Shown here piece after piece: positions 61,801 to 64,000 of a DNA stretch of 64,000 nt (its first letter is position 1; the number at the start of each line of letters is the position of its first letter). The position numbers were made by a program, and so were the translations under genes. Below the pieces are notes generated by a model. It was not told where the DNA came from, searched no databases, and was given only the letters and a program-made list of their open reading frames with translations. Origin of the DNA: Trema orientale (taxonomy: Eukaryota; Streptophyta; Magnoliopsida; Rosales; Cannabaceae); assembly GCA_002914845.1 (NCBI GenBank), contig JXTC01000105.1, positions 124,001 through 188,000 on the forward strand, in the 5' to 3' direction.

Positions 61801-62215
61801 TCACTTTCCTTTTTTTCTTTTTTTTTTGGAACAATAGTGGGGTGAACTGCAAAAAAAATACTTCATAGATTAAGTATTCTGCAATTTAAATCTTGAAGTT
61901 TGGACTTTACAAAATAATATCCTGAGATTATGAATTTTTGAAAATTGATACATCAGGTTTACTTTTTGAATAACTTTAACAAGTAAAAGACAATAAAACC
62001 ATCAAAATTAAAGAGAATAATAAGAAGCAATTTAGTTATAATAAAAAATATTATTCTCCTTTTGTTACTAAAAGTGGTAAAAAAAAGGCAAAATAGTGCC
62101 TTTTTTTTTTTTTTTGCAGTAAACTCATAATAGTGCAACTATATTTCCACTCTCTAAAAAAAAGAGAGAAAGAAAGAAAGAAACTATTCAAATTTGATTT
62201 AAGGAAAATATCAAG

Positions 62216-62393
62216 TATTAAGTAAAGCCGATAGATGCTTATCTCATTCGCTTTATTTAGTCAAGCCAATTCATTAAATATGGCACATATAAAAATTGAA
62301 ATGTTATTAAGTAAAGCGGATAGATGCTTATCTCATTCGCTTTATTTAGTCAAGCCAATTCATTAAATATGGCACATATAAACATTGAAAGGT
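62216..62393. repeat. 89-bp tandem duplication
   Basis: Copy 1 is 62216-62304 and copy 2 is 62305-62393, almost identical (AAAGCCGATAG versus AAAGCGGATAG). Confidence 0.93.
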
Positions 62394-62787
62394 TGAAGTG
62401 TCATTCTAATATTGACATTCATGTCATGGGCTTCCCATACACTCTCTAAGAGTGAGACTACTTTTTTTTTTTTTAAATTCAAAGTAATCTTATTTTCTAG
62501 AATCTATACCAATTTTAACAATAACTCAAAACATTACCAGATTTGGGGGATAAGTTCCGATTGTCTCGAGGACTGAGACATACATCGAGAAGGCAGTACT
62601 TGCGGGTCCATGGATAGGCATGGCACGCTCTAATGTATTGTTGCTGCGAGTGAGTGTTGCCCAGTGCGGAACTGCGGATAAACTCTAACTTTCTAGATTC
62701 CATATCCCCATGAATCCAATTTTGACTTACCATATCTCACTAACTATATATAACTAACTCATTATTGTCACATAATAAAAATATATA

Positions 62788-63052
62788 CTGGCACCAGAAG
62801 GTCTTTTTATTTTTTTATTTATTTATAAGTATTGTTTTACTCAATTAAAATTCATCACGCACGAGATAAAAGTTAGGGAGAGAAAAACATTAAATAATTA
62901 GTATTTATTTTTATTATTTTTTCACTAACTTTCCAAATTATGATAGTCGTTAGATTATGACCCAACAGCGGTAGTCGTTAGATTATATGACCCAACGGCT
63001 AAAAAAAAATACCTATGAATAGGTTAAAAAAAAAACATATTAGATTGACAAC
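62788..63052. mobile_element. TA-repeat-embedded MITE, copy 4
   Basis: The left end CTGGCACCAGAAGGTCTTTT and the inverse right end ACATATTAGATTGACAACC sit between ATATATA tracts. The interior is collinear with copy 2 (TATAAGTATTGTTTTACTCAATTAAAATTCATCACG) and has a duplicated TAGTCGTTAGATTATG plus CCCAACGGCT. Confidence 0.72.
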
Positions 63053-63059
63053 CATATAT

Positions 63060-64000
63060 ATACATATACATATATATATCACCCCAAATGACAATTGTTG
63101 TTGCAATTCAAACTTTGTATTTTTTTTCAATCCGTTTGTCACAATTCAAAGTTTGTCTTTTCTTAATTCTTCATGCAAAATAATATAGATACGAAAATCT
63201 AATTCTAGATAAGTAATTTCAATCCCCAAATCCATACAATTGCATGGATACTTAACGTGAAATTAATTTCTTACACAATGAAAAACATCTTTTCTTAGAA
63301 AGGGTAAAATACTTCTCATTCTTAAGCCATGTATGACACCATAATTACCTCATCTTAGGATCCAATGTCCATAAACACCATCTCCCAAAGTATCTTCTGC
63401 AATATATCTATATATCAATTGAGATTGGCATTGATAACATGCGTAACAGTCCACCCTTAACCATGTGGATGATATTGTCCACTTTATACCCCATAAGTAC
63501 TCACCATTTGCTTTTGTGATCTCAAAAAACTCGTTCAAGGTACAAATTTGCAAGATCTTAATATCAAGATATTATTTTACATGTTAAAAGTCAAGATATT
63601 TGTATATGGATAATTTTTTTTTTTTCGCATTGTAATATTTTCCTTTTGCTTGAAGAGTTCTTAATTTATGAAAAGGGAAGAGTGATCAAATCCAGAAAAC
63701 AATTACAATATTTTTGTTCTCTTTTCTTCAAAGTAAGATAAATTAGCAAAACGTGTGCTTAGAAAGATTATGTACTCTTGGCTTTACAAGGATAAAAAAG
63801 AACTAATTTATAGATCAATTTACCACAAGAAAGGATTACACTCCCTCTATCTAGCACATAAAAAAAAGGTAAAATAAAGTTATAAACTACTACGGTTCTT
63901 TTTTTTATATACAATGAGAATAATGTATGAGAAGATAATACAATAACAAAAGAAAAAAAAAAAAGAAACTTTCAATCCATATTGACGTCTTGGTAGCATG
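63060..64000. other. Intergenic AT-rich sequence, no gene seen
   Basis: Only short incidental frames; A and T runs dominate. The window ends without reaching another recognisable gene. Confidence 0.4.

Noticed and set aside
1..64000. tRNA or rRNA genes
   Set aside because: Scanned by eye for the GGTTCGA T-loop word with pairing arms. Isolated CGAACCC-like words exist near 1160 and 1350, but no cloverleaf could be built.

Overview
The window is nuclear DNA from a flowering plant, most likely a eudicot. It is AT-rich, has GT-AG introns, and carries plant-specific gene families (a TPLATE-complex subunit, a 3-ketoacyl-CoA synthase, an ACA-type P-type ATPase, NUP133). It is full of plant-type MITEs, LTR remnants and LINE remnants. 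I cannot name the species. Two runs of N (39556-40000 and 58138-58166) are assembly gaps.

Layout. 1-8 kb is repeat-rich and gene-poor: two blocks of a ~74-bp minisatellite flank a 5'UTR-like stretch, followed by a ~105-bp AT-rich tandem array interrupted by a foldback element. 8.3-19.8 kb (+) is a complete 27-coding-exon gene for TASH3, the SH3-containing TPLATE-complex subunit; its introns host a hAT element with a perfect 8-bp target duplication, a TA-targeting MITE and an antisense LTR-like remnant. 20.7-22.3 kb (-) is a two-exon 3-ketoacyl-CoA synthase convergent with TASH3; it has lost the catalytic His. 22.8-27.3 kb holds a tandem duplication, two abutting MITEs, an LTR-like remnant, a LINE RNase H fragment and a decayed PPR gene. 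27.6-31.7 kb (-) is a two-exon ACA12/13-like Ca2+-ATPase with an intact 1057-codon frame in which essentially every catalytic motif and key ion-site residue is altered. Its promoter and first codons are duplicated in tandem upstream (31.7-34.8 kb), and one copy later received a small Mutator-like MITE. 35-48 kb is mostly transposon debris: a second hAT element, nested LTR-like pieces, several Mutator-type TIR elements with 8-10 bp target duplications, and a TCGA-palindrome-rich patch. 48.1-55.0 kb (-) is a complete eight-exon NUP133 gene. 55-64 kb is again TE-derived: a foldback MULE MITE, a Tourist MITE and an L1-type LINE relic.

Functionally, TASH3 (clathrin-mediated endocytosis) and NUP133 (nuclear pore outer ring) are conserved single-copy-type housekeeping genes and look intact. 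The two genes between them look like pseudoenzymes: full-length frames of membrane proteins whose active sites have been removed. The pump-like protein is the best candidate here for an undescribed biological role, for example as a regulatory partner of active pumps or as a calcium/calmodulin-linked scaffold.

All gene models were built by hand by joining open frames at GT-AG sites with phase checks. Family assignments rest on remembered conserved sequence, not on a database search.
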